Assembly (NCBI GenBank): GCA_002337145.1
Contig: DDFK01000001.1
Coordinates: 1,514,733 to 1,578,732, forward strand
Direction of reading: 5' to 3'
From: Chitinophagaceae bacterium UBA1930
Lineage (GTDB): Bacteria > Bacteroidota > Bacteroidia > Chitinophagales > Chitinophagaceae
DNA length: 64,000 bases
Both the position numbers and the translations under genes were made by a program. Below, one piece after another: positions 33,473-42,550 of the stretch (positions within the stretch are counted from its first letter, which is position 1; every line of letters starts with the position of its first letter). The notes beneath the pieces are model-generated. The model saw nothing but the letters and a program-made list of their open reading frames with translations. It was not told the DNA's origin and made no database searches.

Positions 33473-36385
33473 TTATTTTATGATGGCCGCATAAATAGCC
33501 TCTTGAATATTTGGCCTAACATTCAATTGCCCCAGCTTATTGTTGTTCCTTGTAGGTGTAACCCGGTTGGAGAGGAAAATATAAATGAGCTCTTCTTTTG
33601 GATCGACCCAAACACAGATACCCGTAAACCCAGTGTGGCCAAATGTTTCAGCCGAAACAGACCTAGAAGGATAAGGCTCTTTACGGGTTGCATTGTCTTT
33701 TTCGGGTTTGTCAAAACCAAGGCCCCTGCGGCTAACATCGCTATTGTAAGCTGTGAACTTTTCTATGGTTTCTTTTTTTAGGAATGTGGTGCCATTCATT
33801 GTTCCGCCATTCAAAAGCATTTGGTACAGTTGGGCCAAATCGTATGCATTGCTAAACAGACCGGCATGCCCGGCAACACCGCCAAACATGGCTGCACCTT
33901 CATCATGCACATCGCCATGTATCAATTGTTGGCGAAAATGTTTTTCCAGCTCTGTTGGCACAATGCTGTTTAATGTATAATGTTCACGGGGCTTAAACGT
34001 GGTACTCATCATTTGCAAAGGCAGGTAAAAAGTTTCCCTTGCATAATCATTCAATGGCTTGCCACTTACCGCTTCCACTATCTTTCCCAGAAAAATAAAG
34101 TCATTATCACTATACACATATTTATTGGGTGCAGTTAGTTTGCTGGTCAATATCCTTTTGTACAGGGTATCTTCCCAATCATTTCTTACATATAGGTTTT
34201 CGGCAGAACGGAACTGGTGATTGGCATCCTCTGTCCTGGAAAAAATAGTCCACTTTGGCTCTCCGCTCACGGTATCAATTGCTTCCCTGTAAAAAGGGAT
34301 AAAAGGATTAAGACCGGCTTGATGCAATAAAATATCCTTTAACTTCAACGGAGCCTTATCGGTGCCTTTTGTCCAGGGCAAATAATCTCCCAATGTTTTT
34401 TCCAAGTCCACTTTTCCTTCTTCATACAGTTTCATGATGCTCACTGTAGTAGCCGAAATTTTGGTTACCGAAGCAAGGTCGTACACCATATCTGTTGTTA
34501 CAGCTTCCTTGTTATCGTAGTTGGTATAGCCAAATGCCTTGTTATAAGCAACCTTGCCGTTTTTGGCAACCAGTACCACGCAACCTGGCGTTGCACCTTT
34601 TGCAATAGCATTGTTTGCTATGGTATCAATAGCGGCCAGCTTTTCGCTGCTCAAGCCCACTTTTTCGGGTGGTGTATACGGCATGTAGGCATTTACTGTT
34701 ATGCCTGCACCAAATTTTAGATTGTCGCAAACGGTAACTGGCAGTTTGCCTTTGGCCGAAATTTTTCCCTGCAACAGTTCAGATGCTGCAAGCTGTGTCA
34801 GGTTATCGTCTTCGTAACAGGCCACCAGGTTTTTTGCATTGCAGAAATTTTTGATTGCATAAGGATTGCCAAATGCAAAAATGATGGCGTTGTCTTTTTC
34901 TTGCAGGTTCTGCAAAAGGGCAACAGCATCTTTGCTCAAACCATAATTATTGGCAGGGCGACGGCTATAGTTGCTTACACCAACAATTATTTTTCTGTAC
35001 TTACGCTTTAGCTGTTTAATCAGTTTAGGCAAAGCGGTTGAGTCTTTGTAGTCCATCAGAAAAACCTTGGCATTATATGTTTCTTTCACTTCTGCAGCAA
35101 AGGCATTCATTTGGTTGATGCCGATACCTACAAATGCCACTTTCTTTTTGCTTTGTAAAGGCAATAATTCCGGGTTCTGCAAACGAAGCAAAGTCAGGGC
35201 TTCCTTGCTTAGACGTTGGCGTATGCTATTAGTAGCTGCATTGATATCGGCCGTAATATTTTCCAGCTTTATCGGCTCCAGTTTATTAAGGCCAAGATGG
35301 TACTTGCTCAGCAATACTTTCATCACTTTGGCATTGATGTCATCCCATGTCAGTTTTCCGGCAGCAATGGCATCCAGTATTTTTTGAATGCTCAGCGGCA
35401 CATCGCCAGGCAGGCATAACATATCATTGCCTGCAATCAGGCTCTGCACCGAAGCCTCTCCGCTTGGATAGAATTTTGAAACCCCTTTCATCTCCAAAGC
35501 ATCTGTAAATGTCAATCCTTTATAACCTAATTCGTTTCTCAACAGGCCAGTTACATTTTTGGGCGATAGGGATGTGGCCTGGTTGGCGGTATTGTCAATG
35601 GATGGTATATACAGGTGTGCAATCATCATGCTGCCAACACCTGCTTTAATCAGCTCACGAAAAGGGTACAGCTCCAGGCTGTCCAATTGTTCACGCGATT
35701 TGTTGATAACGGGCAAATCCAAATGACTGTCAACAGCCACATCGCCATGCCCGGGAAAATGTTTGGCACAGGCCATCACATTTACATCCTGCATGCCCTT
35801 CATGTATTCAATGCCATACAGGGCCACTTTGTATTTATCCTCGCCAAAGCTCCTGTCGTTAATTACCGGATTGTCCGGGTTATTGTTGATGTCAATATCC
35901 GGTGCATAGTTTACCTGTATGCCAATGCGTTTGCATTGTTCGCCCACGGCTTTGCCAAATTCATATACAAGTTTGGCATCGGGTACGGCACCCATCATTA
36001 ACTGCCGCGGAAAATTGATGACGCTGTCCAAACGCATGCCCAAGCCCCACTCACCATCAATGCAAATCATTAAAGGCGTTTTGGCTATGCCCTGGTAAAA
36101 ATTGGTAAGCGTGGCCTGCCTTACTGGCCCGCCTTGAAAAAAACAGAGCCCGCCAACATCGTATTTTGTAATAAGGTCCGTTACTTCTTTTACATGCTTC
36201 TCGCCTAGGTTGCTATGGGCACGTATAATCATCAACTGTGCAATTTTCTGTTCGTTGCTCAGCGTGTTAAAGACACTGTCGGCCCAATGTTTGGCAGCGG
36301 GAGTGGGCTGCAAAAATTTCTGTGCAGCTACCTGTTGCGATAAAAACAGGGCGAACAATAAAATACACGGGATTGTTTTTTTCAT
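33473..36385 (-). CDS. GH3 beta-N-acetylhexosaminidase fused to a serine beta-lactamase-fold domain
   Basis: A 970-residue exported protein with signal peptide residues 1-22. The N-terminal GH3 domain (about 30-370) has the NagZ-type motif KHFPGHGD (208-215) followed by DSH (219-221), and the presumed nucleophile D295 in GLTFTDALEMKG. A GH3 C-terminal domain follows (about 385-560). The last 390 residues are a class C/PBP-like domain with SVTK (640-643), YSD (758-760, where YxN is usual) and a late GHTGFTG. It would act in the periplasm or at the surface on N-acetylglucosamine linkages, such as peptidoglycan or muropeptides; the second domain could be an esterase or peptidase. ATG at 36385 opens the signal peptide. 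A CCGCAAAAA/TTTTTGCGG hairpin lies at 36421-36446 in its leader. Confidence 0.92.
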   Translation of the reverse strand: MKKTIPCILLFALFLSQQVAAQKFLQPTPAAKHWADSVFNTLSNEQKIAQLMIIRAHSNLGEKHVKEVTDLITKYDVGGLCFFQGGPVRQATLTNFYQGIAKTPLMICIDGEWGLGMRLDSVINFPRQLMMGAVPDAKLVYEFGKAVGEQCKRIGIQVNYAPDIDINNNPDNPVINDRSFGEDKYKVALYGIEYMKGMQDVNVMACAKHFPGHGDVAVDSHLDLPVINKSREQLDSLELYPFRELIKAGVGSMMIAHLYIPSIDNTANQATSLSPKNVTGLLRNELGYKGLTFTDALEMKGVSKFYPSGEASVQSLIAGNDMLCLPGDVPLSIQKILDAIAAGKLTWDDINAKVMKVLLSKYHLGLNKLEPIKLENITADINAATNSIRQRLSKEALTLLRLQNPELLPLQSKKKVAFVGIGINQMNAFAAEVKETYNAKVFLMDYKDSTALPKLIKQLKRKYRKIIVGVSNYSRRPANNYGLSKDAVALLQNLQEKDNAIIFAFGNPYAIKNFCNAKNLVACYEDDNLTQLAASELLQGKISAKGKLPVTVCDNLKFGAGITVNAYMPYTPPEKVGLSSEKLAAIDTIANNAIAKGATPGCVVLVAKNGKVAYNKAFGYTNYDNKEAVTTDMVYDLASVTKISATTVSIMKLYEEGKVDLEKTLGDYLPWTKGTDKAPLKLKDILLHQAGLNPFIPFYREAIDTVSGEPKWTIFSRTEDANHQFRSAENLYVRNDWEDTLYKRILTSKLTAPNKYVYSDNDFIFLGKIVEAVSGKPLNDYARETFYLPLQMMSTTFKPREHYTLNSIVPTELEKHFRQQLIHGDVHDEGAAMFGGVAGHAGLFSNAYDLAQLYQMLLNGGTMNGTTFLKKETIEKFTAYNSDVSRRGLGFDKPEKDNATRKEPYPSRSVSAETFGHTGFTGICVWVDPKEELIYIFLSNRVTPTRNNNKLGQLNVRPNIQEAIYAAIIK

Positions 36386-36475
36386 ATTCAATGCTTGAAG
36401 TGCCACAAGTTAGCAAAATGCCGCAAAAAAATAATTGTTTTTGCGGGTTTTGGATGAATGCCCACGCTATCATCT

Positions 36476-36509
36476 ACAAAAAAGCCACTCGCTACTAACG
36501 AATGGCTTT
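36476..36509 (-). terminator. intrinsic terminator after the DUF5606 gene
   Basis: On the leftward transcript an 11-bp stem (36499-36509 with 36481-36491) includes one G-U pair, followed by six U. The stem is perfect only on the minus strand, which supports that direction. Confidence 0.82.
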
Positions 36510-36529
36510 ATCAATATACTTTCAAAAAA

Positions 36530-36952
36530 TTAGGCTTCTTCCGAAGTTGTTTCTTCCTCTTCTGCCGCTTCTGTTATTTTCAGTTCCACATCATTGGCTT
36601 TTAGGATCGCGTACCATTTAACCATTTTTTTGCGGTCGCTATCGTACACTTTTTCAAAATCCATGGTAGGGAAAACTTTCTGGAAATAGGCTTTTACTGC
36701 TTTTGCATCTTTCTCGCTAGGCACGGCCTCGCTGCTGTTTTTCATTGCCTGAAAAACTTCTACAAGGTTCACGTTCTCACGTTGCGTGTACACTTCAATA
36801 CTTTCCAAATGGGAAAAGTTATGTACGCGGCTGCTTACAAACTTGGTGGTTTGGTCTTCCAGGCTACGTACAATAGCACCATCTGTTTTACTGCCCACCA
36901 GCTCGAACAAGCCAGCCAAACCCGTTACTGATATTAATTTACTGTATTCCAT
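36530..36952 (-). CDS. DUF5606 family protein
   Basis: A 140-residue cytoplasmic protein matching the Bacteroidota family DUF5606: YSKLISVTGLAGLFELVGSKTDGAIVRSLE at the start (a small beta-barrel-like region), then a helical C-terminus with FPTMDFEKVYDSDRKKMVKWY and an acidic tail (EAAEEEETTSEEA). Function is unknown. It has its own well-formed promoter at 36973-37004 and terminator at 36476-36509, hence it is monocistronic. Confidence 0.88.
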   Translation of the reverse strand: MEYSKLISVTGLAGLFELVGSKTDGAIVRSLEDQTTKFVSSRVHNFSHLESIEVYTQRENVNLVEVFQAMKNSSEAVPSEKDAKAVKAYFQKVFPTMDFEKVYDSDRKKMVKWYAILKANDVELKITEAAEEEETTSEEA

Positions 36953-36972
36953 TTTACATTTTTAGAGGACTG

Positions 36973-37004
36973 CAAATATAGGTTTCGTTACCAAATAGAA
37001 CAAT
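36973..37004 (-). promoter_or_regulatory. Bacteroidota-type promoter of the DUF5606 gene
   Basis: On the leftward strand ATTG (ending 37001) is followed after 20 bases by TATATTTG (36973-36980), a perfect TAnnTTTG box, about 20 bases upstream of the ATG. Confidence 0.6.
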
Positions 37005-37114
37005 GAAACTTATGGGGTGCGTTTTTTATTTTTTTGGATGGATGGCTATGAAAAGACGGATGTTTTTATAACCTTTAGCCTATTATTGTTGCACAACCCA
37101 AAAACAGATACAAC

Positions 37115-37504
37115 ATGAATTACAAAAGTGCCATTAGCTGGTTCGAAATTCCGGCTGCAGACCTGGACAGGGCCGCAAAGTTTTACGAAACCCTGTTCGG
37201 GATACAGTTGATACCCATGGATATGCCAAACATTAAAATGCGGATGTTCCCCCTGGCCGATATGATGAATGATATTGGTGGTGCAATTGTGGACAGTGGC
37301 GGTTTTCATAAGCCGTCGGGAACAGATGGGGTGCTTATTTACCTGAATGGCAACCCAGACGTGCAAATGGTGCTTGACAAGGTAGAAGCTGCAGGAGGCA
37401 AAATATTTTTACCTAAAACAGAGATTGGTCCCGAGTTCGGTTTCATGGCCATTATTATTGATACCGAAGGCAACAGGATTGGCCTGCACTCCATACCCCA
37501 ATAA
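37115..37504 (+). CDS. VOC-family (glyoxalase-like) protein
   Basis: A 129-residue vicinal-oxygen-chelate protein: SWFEIPAADLDRAAKFYETLFG at the start, GGAIVDSGGFHKPSGTDGVLIYLNG in the middle, and a last module ending FGFMAIIIDTEGNRIGLHS, where a metal-binding Glu/His would lie. This single-module form usually dimerises. Members range from glyoxalases to antibiotic-resistance proteins, so the substrate is unknown. It heads a rightward set of three small genes (VOC, DUF6265, DUF1801) with gaps of 8 and 9 bases. Confidence 0.88.
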   Translation: MNYKSAISWFEIPAADLDRAAKFYETLFGIQLIPMDMPNIKMRMFPLADMMNDIGGAIVDSGGFHKPSGTDGVLIYLNGNPDVQMVLDKVEAAGGKIFLPKTEIGPEFGFMAIIIDTEGNRIGLHSIPQ

Positions 37505-37512
37505 GTGTGCAC

Positions 37513-37974
37513 ATGAAAAAATATACCGTAGCCACAATGGTTTTGCTGTTGGTTTCTTTTGTACAGTTGGATGCCTTTAAACAGTTGCATGGTTTGCAAG
37601 GTGTTTGGAAAATGCAGACCAAACGTGGCGGTTTGTACGAGGAGTGGAATATAGTGAATGATAAATACCTGCAGAGCCGTGGTTATTTTATTAAAGGCTC
37701 CGATACAGTGGTTAATGAACGGGTGGCCCTGCAAAACAAAGCGGATGGAATTTACTATACCTCTACTGTAGAGAACCAGAACAACAGGCAGCCCATTGCT
37801 TTTAAGCTTACCACTGCCACCAATAATACGTTTGTATTTGAAAACCGGGAACATGATTTTCCCAAACGCATCGTGTACAGGCTCATCAACAAAGACTCCA
37901 TACATGCTTTTATTGATGATGGCAGTGACAGTTCGAAAAAGAGAAGCAATTTTTATTACACAAGGGTTCACTAA
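37513..37974 (+). CDS. DUF6265-like secreted protein
   Basis: A 153-residue protein with a signal peptide (KKYTVATMVLLLVSFVQLDAF) and the DUF6265 pattern: LQGVWKMQTKRGGLYEEWN, then SRGYFIKGSDTVVNERVAL, and the diagnostic FENREHDFPKRIVYRL. It is a lipocalin-like small beta-barrel of unknown ligand. ATG at 37513 is preferred to a GTG at 37507. It is translationally close to the VOC gene. Confidence 0.78.
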   Translation: MKKYTVATMVLLLVSFVQLDAFKQLHGLQGVWKMQTKRGGLYEEWNIVNDKYLQSRGYFIKGSDTVVNERVALQNKADGIYYTSTVENQNNRQPIAFKLTTATNNTFVFENREHDFPKRIVYRLINKDSIHAFIDDGSDSSKKRSNFYYTRVH

Positions 37975-37983
37975 ACAAATTTC

Positions 37984-38445
37984 ATGCAATCGCAAGCAAC
38001 TACAGTAGAGGCATATTTAGCAGAACTTCCTGATGACAGGCGGGAAGCGATAGAGAAGCTACGCAAACAGTTCAAGAAAAACCTGCCCAAAGGTTTTGAA
38101 GAGTGTATGGGTTATGGAATGATAGGTTATGTAGTACCGCATAGTTTATACCCTGCAGGCTATCATTGTAATCCAAAGCTTCCGTTGCCATTCATCAATA
38201 TTGCATCACAAAAAAACTTTATCGCAGTTTATCATATGGGCATTTATGCAAACCCCCAATTGCTGCAATGGTTTACAGATGCGTATGCAAAACAGGCCAC
38301 CACCAAATTGGATATGGGCAAATCATGCATCCGTTTTAAAAAGCCAGACCAAATTCCATTTAAGCTTTTTGGCGAACTGGCAGCCCAAATAACGGTTCAG
38401 CAATGGATTGATTGTATTGAAAGCGTATTAAAGAAAAGACAATAG
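37984..38445 (+). CDS. DUF1801 domain-containing protein
   Basis: A 153-residue cytoplasmic protein of the DUF1801 (YdhG-like) family: VEAYLAELPDDRREAIEKLRKQFKKNLPKGFEE, the GMIGYVVP and KNFIAVYHMGIY strands, and the conserved LDMGKSCIRFKKPDQIPF. Family function is unknown; frataxin-like iron handling has been proposed for relatives. It is the last gene of the small rightward set and is followed by a strong terminator. Confidence 0.88.
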   Translation: MQSQATTVEAYLAELPDDRREAIEKLRKQFKKNLPKGFEECMGYGMIGYVVPHSLYPAGYHCNPKLPLPFINIASQKNFIAVYHMGIYANPQLLQWFTDAYAKQATTKLDMGKSCIRFKKPDQIPFKLFGELAAQITVQQWIDCIESVLKKRQ

Positions 38446-38452
38446 TGCCAAC

Positions 38453-38483
38453 AAAAAGAGCAGGTTTAAAACCTGCTCTTTTT
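38453..38483. terminator. bidirectional terminator between DUF1801 and DUF1579 genes
   Basis: AAAAAGAGCAGGTTT (38453-38467) and AAACCTGCTCTTTTT (38469-38483) form a near-perfect palindrome with A- and T-runs on both sides. Confidence 0.9.
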
Positions 38484-38499
38484 TAGATGGACAACCTTT

Positions 38500-39135
38500 T
38501 TATTTGGCCCTGGTAAACTTCATTTCCATCATTTTCATTTCCTTACCGTCCTTGCCATTGGGCCCGTACATTTCCATACTTTGTGTATTGTCGTCTATTA
38601 CTTTAAACACTTCTTTCATTTCGCAATCCTTACCAGATGTAGGGTCCACGAATATGCCTTTTAAGGTTACAGACTTGGTGGCAGCATCCCATGCTCCTTC
38701 CATTTTAATAATGCCGCTTCCCATATTGTCTATCCAGCTACTAACAAATAGTTTTTTGGCATTGTCATAACCCAATGTTCCGTGCCCTTCAAAAGGCATA
38801 CCCATCATGGTACTAGTATGTACGCTCTCCTGGTACAAGCCATTCAGCACCATTTTGTTCACGCTTTTACCGGTACTTTTTACTGGTGGTGCATCGGGCG
38901 ACATCCAACTGCTTATATCAGAGTTCCATGTACCGCTCCAGGAAGCAATCATTTTATGCACTTCTCCCGGTGTCATGTAAGCTTGCCAATTCTTCATGGC
39001 AGTTACTGAATCCACAGGCACAAATGCAGTTTCTTTTTTGGCCGTGTCTTTAGATGTTTCTTTGGTTGTGTTGGGTGCATTGTTGCAGGATGCAAACAGA
39101 ATAATGCCGGCAATCAGAACGTTAATCCGTTTCAT
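38500..39135 (-). CDS. DUF1579 family lipoprotein
   Basis: A 211-residue lipoprotein (MKRINVLIAGIILFASC, lipobox Cys17) with a short Thr/Lys-rich linker, then a DUF1579 domain: MIASWSGTWNSDISSWM, LNGLYQESVHTSTMMGMPFEGHGTLGYDNAKKLFVSSWIDNMGSG, and FVDPTSGKDCEMKEVFKVID. This is a lipocalin-like fold of unknown function. Met is abundant at the C-terminus (KEMKMMEMKF). ATG at 39135 was chosen for the lipoprotein signal. Confidence 0.87.
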   Translation of the reverse strand: MKRINVLIAGIILFASCNNAPNTTKETSKDTAKKETAFVPVDSVTAMKNWQAYMTPGEVHKMIASWSGTWNSDISSWMSPDAPPVKSTGKSVNKMVLNGLYQESVHTSTMMGMPFEGHGTLGYDNAKKLFVSSWIDNMGSGIIKMEGAWDAATKSVTLKGIFVDPTSGKDCEMKEVFKVIDDNTQSMEMYGPNGKDGKEMKMMEMKFTRAK

Positions 39136-39333
39136 AATCAGGTTTTGTTTTTGGTGAACAAGCAAGGTACAACCCTGTTGCTACAACTGCAAGCAGAAAA
39201 ATAGCAAGCAGCGGCCCGATTTGAAAAACAGGCTACCAAGCAGTAAATGGCCTGCCACTTTAATCGTTATATTTATGTAGTTCCAACAAAGTTGTATAAC
39301 AAATTGGCAATAACCTACCCTAACACTTACACC

Positions 39334-40548
39334 ATGCAGTCGCACAAATTCACCAGCCCATTCTACATTTTCTTTCTGGTGCTTCCTACGGGTATCAGCA
39401 ATGGTTTTGTTACGGTGGCATTGCCCTTTCTGCTTACCAAAAACGGTTTCTCTGTTGCCGCCACTGCGGGTGTGATTGCATGGGGGCTTTCAGCCAATCT
39501 TTGGCGTTTTGTGTGGGGGCCAATAATAGATATATCGCTTAGTTTGCGTAAGTGGTTCTGGATTGGGTTGCTTGCATCTACCGCTTCGTTGCTATTGCTG
39601 TGCTGTATTCCCTTTACGCTTCAAGACAAGCCATTGCTGTCGCTTATTGTTTTTGTATCGCAGGTAGCAGCCACGCTTATACTATTGCCCGTTAATGGGT
39701 TTATGGCCAAAAGCATACAGGAAAAAGACAAAGGCAAGGCTTCTGGCTTTTACCAGGCCGGCAATTTAGCCGGCACAGGGTTGGGTGGGGGCATCGGGTT
39801 ATGGCTTGCCACGCATTACAGCATAGCTATGGCAGGCATTGTATTATGTGGAGTTTCCTTATTGGTTGCCTTGGTTGTTCTGTTGATAAAAGACATTGCA
39901 TGCAACAAGGAAAGCACCATACTGCACCAGGTAACAGCAATGGGCATAGACCTGCTTGCAATGGTTAAAGTACCCGTAGCACTATTTGTAATTGTTTTGA
40001 TATTGATGCCAATTGGTACCGGGGCCATGGCCAATTTATGGTCGGCCGTTGCAGGTGACTGGAAAGCAGATGCCGATACCGTTGTGTTGGTAACCGGGTT
40101 ATTAAGTGGGCTGATTAGCGCAGTGGGCTGTGTTGCCGGTGGTTATATTGCAGACCGTTGGGGTGTATGGGTAGCTTATCTTGGCAGTGGTGCCACCTGT
40201 GCATTGGTAACTATTTTAATGGCGGCCATGCCTTACCAACCTATTGTATATACTGTTGGTGTGCTGGCTTATGCATTTACCATGGGGCTTATTTATGCAG
40301 CGTTTACAGCTGTTATACTGTATGCAATAGGCCAAAGACATGTGGCAACAAAATTTTCCTTGCTGGCATCTTTGGGTAACCTGCCCGTTGTTTACATGAC
40401 GGCCTTTAATGGTTGGGTGCACGATAAGTACAACAGTAAGTATATGCTAATAGCCGAGGCTGCCATGGGCATTCTGTTTGTGCTCATTTTCTTTGTAGCA
40501 TTAAAACACATGAAGCGTAAGAACCTGGTACCTGCAGTAGTAGCGTAA
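39334..40548 (+). CDS. MFS transporter
   Basis: A 404-residue protein with about twelve hydrophobic segments and two halves joined by a cytoplasmic loop (about residues 190-215). It keeps the MFS loop patterns KSIQEKDKGKASGFYQAGNLAGTGLG in the first half and GGYIADRWGVW in the second half (the D-R-x-G motif). The PTGISNGFVTVALPFLL start resembles the AmpG/PAT-like branch, which carries muropeptides or acetyl-CoA, but this is a weak hint. ATG at 39334 is preferred; 29 extra codons to 39247 look non-coding. It ends before a strong terminator. Confidence 0.87.
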   Translation: MQSHKFTSPFYIFFLVLPTGISNGFVTVALPFLLTKNGFSVAATAGVIAWGLSANLWRFVWGPIIDISLSLRKWFWIGLLASTASLLLLCCIPFTLQDKPLLSLIVFVSQVAATLILLPVNGFMAKSIQEKDKGKASGFYQAGNLAGTGLGGGIGLWLATHYSIAMAGIVLCGVSLLVALVVLLIKDIACNKESTILHQVTAMGIDLLAMVKVPVALFVIVLILMPIGTGAMANLWSAVAGDWKADADTVVLVTGLLSGLISAVGCVAGGYIADRWGVWVAYLGSGATCALVTILMAAMPYQPIVYTVGVLAYAFTMGLIYAAFTAVILYAIGQRHVATKFSLLASLGNLPVVYMTAFNGWVHDKYNSKYMLIAEAAMGILFVLIFFVALKHMKRKNLVPAVVA

Positions 40549-40561
40549 TTATGTAATAAAT

Positions 40562-40590
40562 AAAAAAGCCTTGCGGTGCAAGGCTTTTTT
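40562..40590. terminator. bidirectional terminator after the MFS gene
   Basis: AAAAAAGCCTTGC (40562-40574) pairs with GCAAGGCTTTTTT (40578-40590), in the convergent gap before the NTF2-like gene. Confidence 0.9.
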
Positions 40591-40607
40591 ATTGTATCAC
40601 TAGTAAA

Positions 40608-41084
40608 CTAAAGGTTGTTCTTTTCCATAAATTTCATCAGTTCCAACCTGGCATTTTTTGAAACACGTTTGTGCATAAAGCTGCTCCAGCCCAACACCAG
40701 CCCAATAAGCCCCAATGCCTGCCGGCACCAGCGGTAGTAGTTGAAGCCATCGGAATGTTCAATGATTACGCCATCCTTCATACGCATATAAGCCCTGCAT
40801 TTGTTTACTACACGGCGGTTGGTTTTGCTGAACAGATAGGAGGCTGTCCAATCGCAGGTATAATACTCCCCGTCATCCGTTTTGATATTATCAAAAGTCA
40901 GCGAAAAATCCTTTGCCCTGGTGCATAGCATTTGCCACATGGCCTTGGTTTCGTTGGCCCTTAACAAACCAAATACTGGGTCGCTAAACGGAATGTCATC
41001 GGCATAGCAACTGTTCATGGTGGCATAGTCTTTTTGTTGGAATGCCGTATAGAATTTTTGTATGGTAAGCGTATTATTGTCCAT
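40608..41084 (-). CDS. nuclear transport factor 2 (SnoaL-like) family protein
   Basis: A 158-residue protein with the NTF2-like cone fold: FYTAFQQKDYATMNSCYADDIPFSDPVFG (helix plus strand), then YYTCDWTASYLFSKTNRRVVNKCRAYMRMKDGVIIEHSDGFNYYRW. A C-terminal helix LGLIGLVLGWSSFMHKRVSKNA is typical of this Bacteroidota subgroup. It may be a small-molecule isomerase or a binding protein. Its start overlaps the stop of the upstream gene by 11 bases, indicating coupled translation. Confidence 0.87.
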   Translation of the reverse strand: MDNNTLTIQKFYTAFQQKDYATMNSCYADDIPFSDPVFGLLRANETKAMWQMLCTRAKDFSLTFDNIKTDDGEYYTCDWTASYLFSKTNRRVVNKCRAYMRMKDGVIIEHSDGFNYYRWCRQALGLIGLVLGWSSFMHKRVSKNARLELMKFMEKNNL

Positions 41085-41691
41085 CGTTATCGGTGTTATT
41101 TAGTTTGTTTTTTAACAAGGCTTCTATCCTGTCTGCCAAATCATTGATGGACTCGCCTTCAATAACCGGCAATTGCTGTATGGCTTCCTGCAAGGTAGAT
41201 ATGGCCACATTAATGAAGCCAATATTCTTTTGCAGCTGGTTCAAGTCGCCAGTGTTCCAGTATCCACCTTCGTCTTCCACTTCAATGGTTTCAAAATATT
41301 TGTTGCCTAAATATTTAAACAGCTTTACAATGGCCACATGAACATCGGCCCCTGCAAATTGTGTTTTGGTAAAGGCCCAATACAGCATTTCGTGTTCGGA
41401 TGTGTATTCGTCAAAACTTACATTGGCTATAGTCGATGTTCTGCCATTGGGCAAAAAAGTAAGCCATACGGGCTCGCAATTGGGGTTGGGCGAAAACAAC
41501 AGCCCTGCAATATCGCTTTCTTTATAACGCAACTTGCTTTGTGCAAAAGCCGTAAAGGAATTGATGAGGGGTTCATTGATTATATTGAATTTCCACTCCA
41601 TGCTCTTGCAAATGTCTGTTACTTCCTCCACCAGCGGCTTCAACAAGGCAGCATCTTTCAATGTAAAACTGTAATGAATGGTTACGCCCAT
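41074..41691 (-). CDS. hypothetical protein, translationally coupled to the NTF2-like gene
   Basis: I do not recognise this 205-residue protein. It is cytoplasmic (no signal), begins MGVTIHYSFTLKDAALLKPLVEE, and has a central aromatic region (HEMLYWAFTKTQFAGADVHVAIVKLFKYLGNKY). A C-terminal helical part carries an acidic, Asn-rich end. The first 25 residues resemble a ferredoxin-like alpha/beta start seen in Bacteroidota hypotheticals. It lies between the DsbA-like gene (10-base gap) and the NTF2-like gene (11-base overlap), so the three are one operon. The reading frame has good codon usage and is certainly coding. Confidence 0.8.
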   Translation of the reverse strand: MGVTIHYSFTLKDAALLKPLVEEVTDICKSMEWKFNIINEPLINSFTAFAQSKLRYKESDIAGLLFSPNPNCEPVWLTFLPNGRTSTIANVSFDEYTSEHEMLYWAFTKTQFAGADVHVAIVKLFKYLGNKYFETIEVEDEGGYWNTGDLNQLQKNIGFINVAISTLQEAIQQLPVIEGESINDLADRIEALLKNKLNNTDNDGQ

Positions 41692-41701
41692 AACTAGTGG
41701 T

Positions 41702-42364
41702 TTAACTAAGGCTTTCGCTTTCTAGCTCCTTCAACACATTATCAATCCTAGCTTTCAGGTCGTCGTAATGCGTAAAGCCCCTTGCCAGTAAATAAAACTT
41801 GCTTTCGCCTGTTTGCAGAAACACACAGGGAAAACCGGTTACTTGCAACTGCTTGCATAAAGCAAATTCATAATAGGCTTTCTCTTTGTATTCCTCGCTT
41901 TTCAGTTTTTCGTAAAATGCTTCTGGTTGAATGCTGTATTTTTCCAATAATTGCCTATATGCTTCATCATCCGTCAGGTCACGTCCTTCAAAATGCAGGG
42001 CATATTGTAAGTCGCTTGCAAACTCCACTTGCCTTTCGGGATAGTACTCTTTAAAGATACACAACGCAATGGCCGGCTTTTCGCTATTGGGAAACCAGTC
42101 ACTCAAATCGGGGTTGTTGATATGCCACAAATAGTCCGGCCCAAATTGAATGCCGCTGTACTCCTCAACAGTGGTATAGGCTTTTTGAATATAGGCCGCA
42201 GTGGTGCCAATATGTGTGGGCTTTTCTGGCAGCACCATTCCGCCACTTAATACTTCAATAGCCAACTGGTCTTTGTATGCTTCTGCTATTTTTTTTATAA
42301 CAGGGCTAAATCCATAGCACCAGCCACAATAGGCATCATAACAATAAAACAAAGTAGGATTCAT
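41702..42364 (-). CDS. DsbA/FrnE-like thioredoxin-fold protein
   Basis: A 220-residue cytoplasmic DsbA-family protein with a CGWC active site at residues 13-16 (YCYDAYCGWCYGFSPV), a helical insertion domain (about 60-160), and the cis-Pro region LQVTGFPCVFLQ. It fits COG3531-type predicted disulfide isomerases related to FrnE. The lack of a signal peptide indicates a cytoplasmic oxidoreductase, as in DddA/FrnE relatives. ATG at 42364 starts 10 residues before the active-site strand; a longer reading to 42436 is not supported. It is first in the operon with the two genes that follow it. Confidence 0.87.
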   Translation of the reverse strand: MNPTLFYCYDAYCGWCYGFSPVIKKIAEAYKDQLAIEVLSGGMVLPEKPTHIGTTAAYIQKAYTTVEEYSGIQFGPDYLWHINNPDLSDWFPNSEKPAIALCIFKEYYPERQVEFASDLQYALHFEGRDLTDDEAYRQLLEKYSIQPEAFYEKLKSEEYKEKAYYEFALCKQLQVTGFPCVFLQTGESKFYLLARGFTHYDDLKARIDNVLKELESESLS

Positions 42365-42550
42365 GCAGCGAAGATAAAACGAAGAAACCGAACAGGTACA
42401 ACACGAATGGTAAGCCAATGGCTTACTTTCAGCCATTGCCCATCAACCCGTTGACCACATTCAAGCAAAAAACAGTACTTACAAACTTTCTTTTACTTTT
42501 GTTGCCGCAACGATTGAACATTAAACTTGAACCTTTTAAATTAATTTGAT

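Noticed and set aside
37339..37995. 218-codon minus-strand frame opposite the VOC and DUF6265 genes
   Set aside because: It runs across two well-supported genes and their gap, with no recognisable family or start context.
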